Assembly (NCBI GenBank): GCA_963767245.1
Contig: CAVYDG010000024.1
Location: 124,001-188,000 of the forward strand
Length of the DNA stretch: 64,000 bases
DNA from: Roseiarcus sp963767245
GTDB taxonomy: Bacteria > Pseudomonadota > Alphaproteobacteria > Rhizobiales > Beijerinckiaceae
Direction: 5' to 3'
A model generated the notes under the pieces. That model did not search any database and was not told the origin of the DNA. It was given only the letters and a program-made list of their open reading frames with translations. The position numbers were made by a program, and so were the translations under genes. Positions 62,265-64,000 of the stretch are shown here, in pieces (the stretch's first letter is position 1; each line of letters opens with the position of its first letter).

Positions 62265-64000
62265 CTACGCCAACTCGGCCGCCTGCCCGGGCGCGCCGAT
62301 CCCTTCCCGGTCGCCGATCGCCTCGAGGAATGAGCGTCTGAACGCGGCGCGGGAAAAATGAGCGCGCGCATATTCGAGTTGCCGACGCGACGCCGCTCGC
62401 CAAAGGGCGTCGTCCAGCAGCAATTTCACCGCGGCGTCGGCCAGGGCGCGCGCCTCGTCGGCGATTGCGACGCACTCTTCGATGCCCGGCAGGCCTTGGG
62501 CGCCGACCGGCGTGGTGACCAGCGGCAATCCTTCGCGCAAGGCCTCGACCACCTTTGATTTGACGCCCGCGCCCATTCGAAGCGGCACCACCGCAATCCG
62601 GGCGCGAGCATAGCGCGCCCTGAGCTCGTTCTCGCTCACCCGGCCCCTGACCTCGACCCGGGCGCTCGCGAGCGCCCGGACAACCTGGGTAGGATTGGCG
62701 CCGACCAACGACAGCGTCGCGTCCGGAACCTGCTCCCAAATCAATTTCATAATATCGCTCGCGAGCCAGACGGCCGCATCCACATTCGGGGGGTGGCCGA
62801 ATCCCGCGACAAAGAGAATTTCGTGATTGCTGGCCGGTTCGCGGCCGTCGCCGAACTCATCATACGCATACGGGATGATGGTCTCCGCCCGCACGGCCAA
62901 CGGTCGCGCCACTGCGGTTTCTTCCGGCGACGGATAGAGCACCACGTCCACCCGCGGCCATACGGATTTTTCGATTCCCTCCATCATCGCCGCGTCGATG
63001 GCCAATTGTTCGTCGCCAGTCCTCTGCGCCTCCATGCTCATTCGCTGGAAATGGAGGTCATGCCCATAGTAGACGATCGTCGCCTTGGAATGCCGTCTCA
63101 ACGGCCCGATGTATCGCGTCGCAAATGCCGGCCGGCTGAGCACAGCGAGCGAAATCGCGTGGCCGTTCTCTTTGATCCAGTCGTCGAAATAATAGCCAAA
63201 TCCATAGAACACCTCGACGTCGGAGGCCTGAAGAGGCGCGGTGTATTCGGGAACATAGGCGAGATTATCCGGCCAGAATTTCACCAGATACCCGGCGTAT
63301 TGCAGGCTTTCTATGATCGCCAGCATGGTACGGGAGCCGGCGTCCTGATCCGGCTGCGGAATATAGTGGTCGACAACCAACGCCGTTTTGCGATTCAGGC
63401 TGCGGTCGCGCGCGCGCATGGCCTCGGAGCCTCGAATGAAATGCTCCTTCCATAAAACCTCGCGCCACTTTTCGTAGAGCTTGTTGGTATTTGCGACTTG
63501 ATAAGACTTAAAGCCCGACGCCAAGTCTTTGCCTAGGCTCATTCCCTCCAAATGCACGATGGTCGAGAACGGACAATAATAGACCTTCTTTCCCGACGCT
63601 CTGATACGGAACGCAAGGTCGCTGTCCTCACAATAGGCCGGCGCAAAATCTTCATCGAATCCGCTGAGCTTTTCCCATAGCGCGCGAGAGATCAGGATGG
63701 CGCAACCGGAAATGTAATCGGTCTCTCTGACGTAATTATATTCCGGCTTCTCCGGGTCGTCGCCTCGGCCGTAGTTCCAGGCCGTGCCGTCCTCCCAGAT
63801 GATTCCGCCCGCTTCCTGAAGGACCCCATCAGGAAACAGCATTTTCGACCCGGCCAGGCCCGCGTCCGGAAATCGATCGAACACCTCCAGCAAAGGCTCG
63901 AGCCACGCTCCATGAACCAGCGTGTCATTGTTCAGGAAGAATAAGTAATCCCCCTTCGCCGCTCGAGCGAGGCGGTTGCACGACTTGGTGAAGCCGAGAT
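62265..64000 (-). CDS. Two-domain glycosyltransferase (GT2-like N-domain, GT4-like C-domain); N-terminus outside window
   Basis: The minus-strand frame is open to the right edge; the true start lies beyond 64000. Visible N-part: GFTKSCNRLARAAKGDYLFFLNNDTLV, with the GT2 DxD-like NNDT, and GSKMLFPDGVLQEAGG...GRGDDPEKPEY, then YISGCAILISRALWEKLSGFDEDFAPAYCEDSDLAFRIR (catalytic Asp region). C-part: a GT4-type Rossmann domain with FVAGFGHPPNVDAAVWLASDIM, SLVGANP, VEVRGRVSENELRARYARARIAVVPLRMGAGVKSKVVEAL and a Glu-rich end. Likely assembles surface polysaccharide. Confidence 0.92.
   Translation of the reverse strand, partial: LGFTKSCNRLARAAKGDYLFFLNNDTLVHGAWLEPLLEVFDRFPDAGLAGSKMLFPDGVLQEAGGIIWEDGTAWNYGRGDDPEKPEYNYVRETDYISGCAILISRALWEKLSGFDEDFAPAYCEDSDLAFRIRASGKKVYYCPFSTIVHLEGMSLGKDLASGFKSYQVANTNKLYEKWREVLWKEHFIRGSEAMRARDRSLNRKTALVVDHYIPQPDQDAGSRTMLAIIESLQYAGYLVKFWPDNLAYVPEYTAPLQASDVEVFYGFGYYFDDWIKENGHAISLAVLSRPAFATRYIGPLRRHSKATIVYYGHDLHFQRMSMEAQRTGDEQLAIDAAMMEGIEKSVWPRVDVVLYPSPEETAVARPLAVRAETIIPYAYDEFGDGREPASNHEILFVAGFGHPPNVDAAVWLASDIMKLIWEQVPDATLSLVGANPTQVVRALASARVEVRGRVSENELRARYARARIAVVPLRMGAGVKSKVVEALREGLPLVTTPVGAQGLPGIEECVAIADEARALADAAVKLLLDDALWRAASRRQLEYARAHFSRAAFRRSFLEAIGDREGIGAPGQAAELA

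Overview
The window is about 64 kb of GC-rich DNA from an alphaproteobacterium, most likely of the order Hyphomicrobiales. The evidence is a set of alphaproteobacterial marker genes (hdaA, usg, a DUF2093 gene, an AapQMP-type amino-acid transporter, a SufBCDS-SufT operon, long-tailed bS21), high GC and typical gene neighbourhoods (accBC, purMN, ppx-ppk). I cannot place it at genus level from the sequence alone. No rRNA, tRNA or CRISPR array was recognised.

Layout. (1) 1-10.9 kb is accessory and phage-like. A very large Gly/Ser/Thr-rich modular protein is cut by an IS1380-family element; its reading frame is restored exactly if the IS and one TTAG copy are removed. It is followed by a tightly coupled cassette of small membrane or exported proteins that includes a MotA/TolQ/ExbB-like channel subunit and a MotB/TolR-like partner. 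An IS4-family element, a phage-type glycosyltransferase-like protein and a membrane-anchored coiled-coil protein follow. (2) 11.2-16.4 kb holds fmt, a patatin-like gene with damaged motifs, purD, an AGE-family sugar epimerase/isomerase and a CreA-family protein. (3) 16.5-21.6 kb holds a fused circularly permuted ATP-grasp/alpha-E protein and a transglutaminase; an IS1182-type element sits directly on the transglutaminase stop codon. (4) 21.8-26.3 kb holds a zinc-finger protein, an FAD monooxygenase and an amino-acid ABC transporter. (5) 26.4-37.6 kb is core: sufBCDS-sufT, a HerA-like ATPase, ppx and ppk1. (6) 38.8-40.95 kb is an IS1595 (ISXO2-like) element with 24-bp perfect inverted repeats that carries passenger genes, one with a HEPN-like RNxxxH motif. 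(7) 41-55 kb is core and metabolic: purN-purM, pgsA-like, VOC protein, AI-2E-type permease, hdaA, phospholipase D, molybdopterin oxidoreductase, accBC, TPR lipoprotein, rpsU, a solute-binding protein and a WbsX glycan protein. (8) 55.4-61.8 kb is a fatty-acid beta-oxidation cluster (MaoC hydratase, acyl-CoA dehydrogenase, GFA protein, thiolase, FadB). (9) usg and a two-domain glycosyltransferase running off the right edge finish the window.

Two cross-cutting points matter to any reader. First, nine single-base frameshifts fall in seven genes (6.5, 7.1, 12.3, 12.6, 33.1, 39.2, 58.7, 60.0 and 60.6 kb), most of them in short homopolymers. Because core genes such as fadA, fadB and herA are affected, uncorrected sequencing or assembly indels are the most economical explanation, and I annotate those genes as single units. 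Second, four different IS families have inserted here, and for each one the termini and target-site signature can be read from the sequence.

The best candidates for an undescribed system are the stator-like cassette at 5.65-7.92 kb beside the giant modular protein, and the HEPN-like passenger carried by the IS1595 element.
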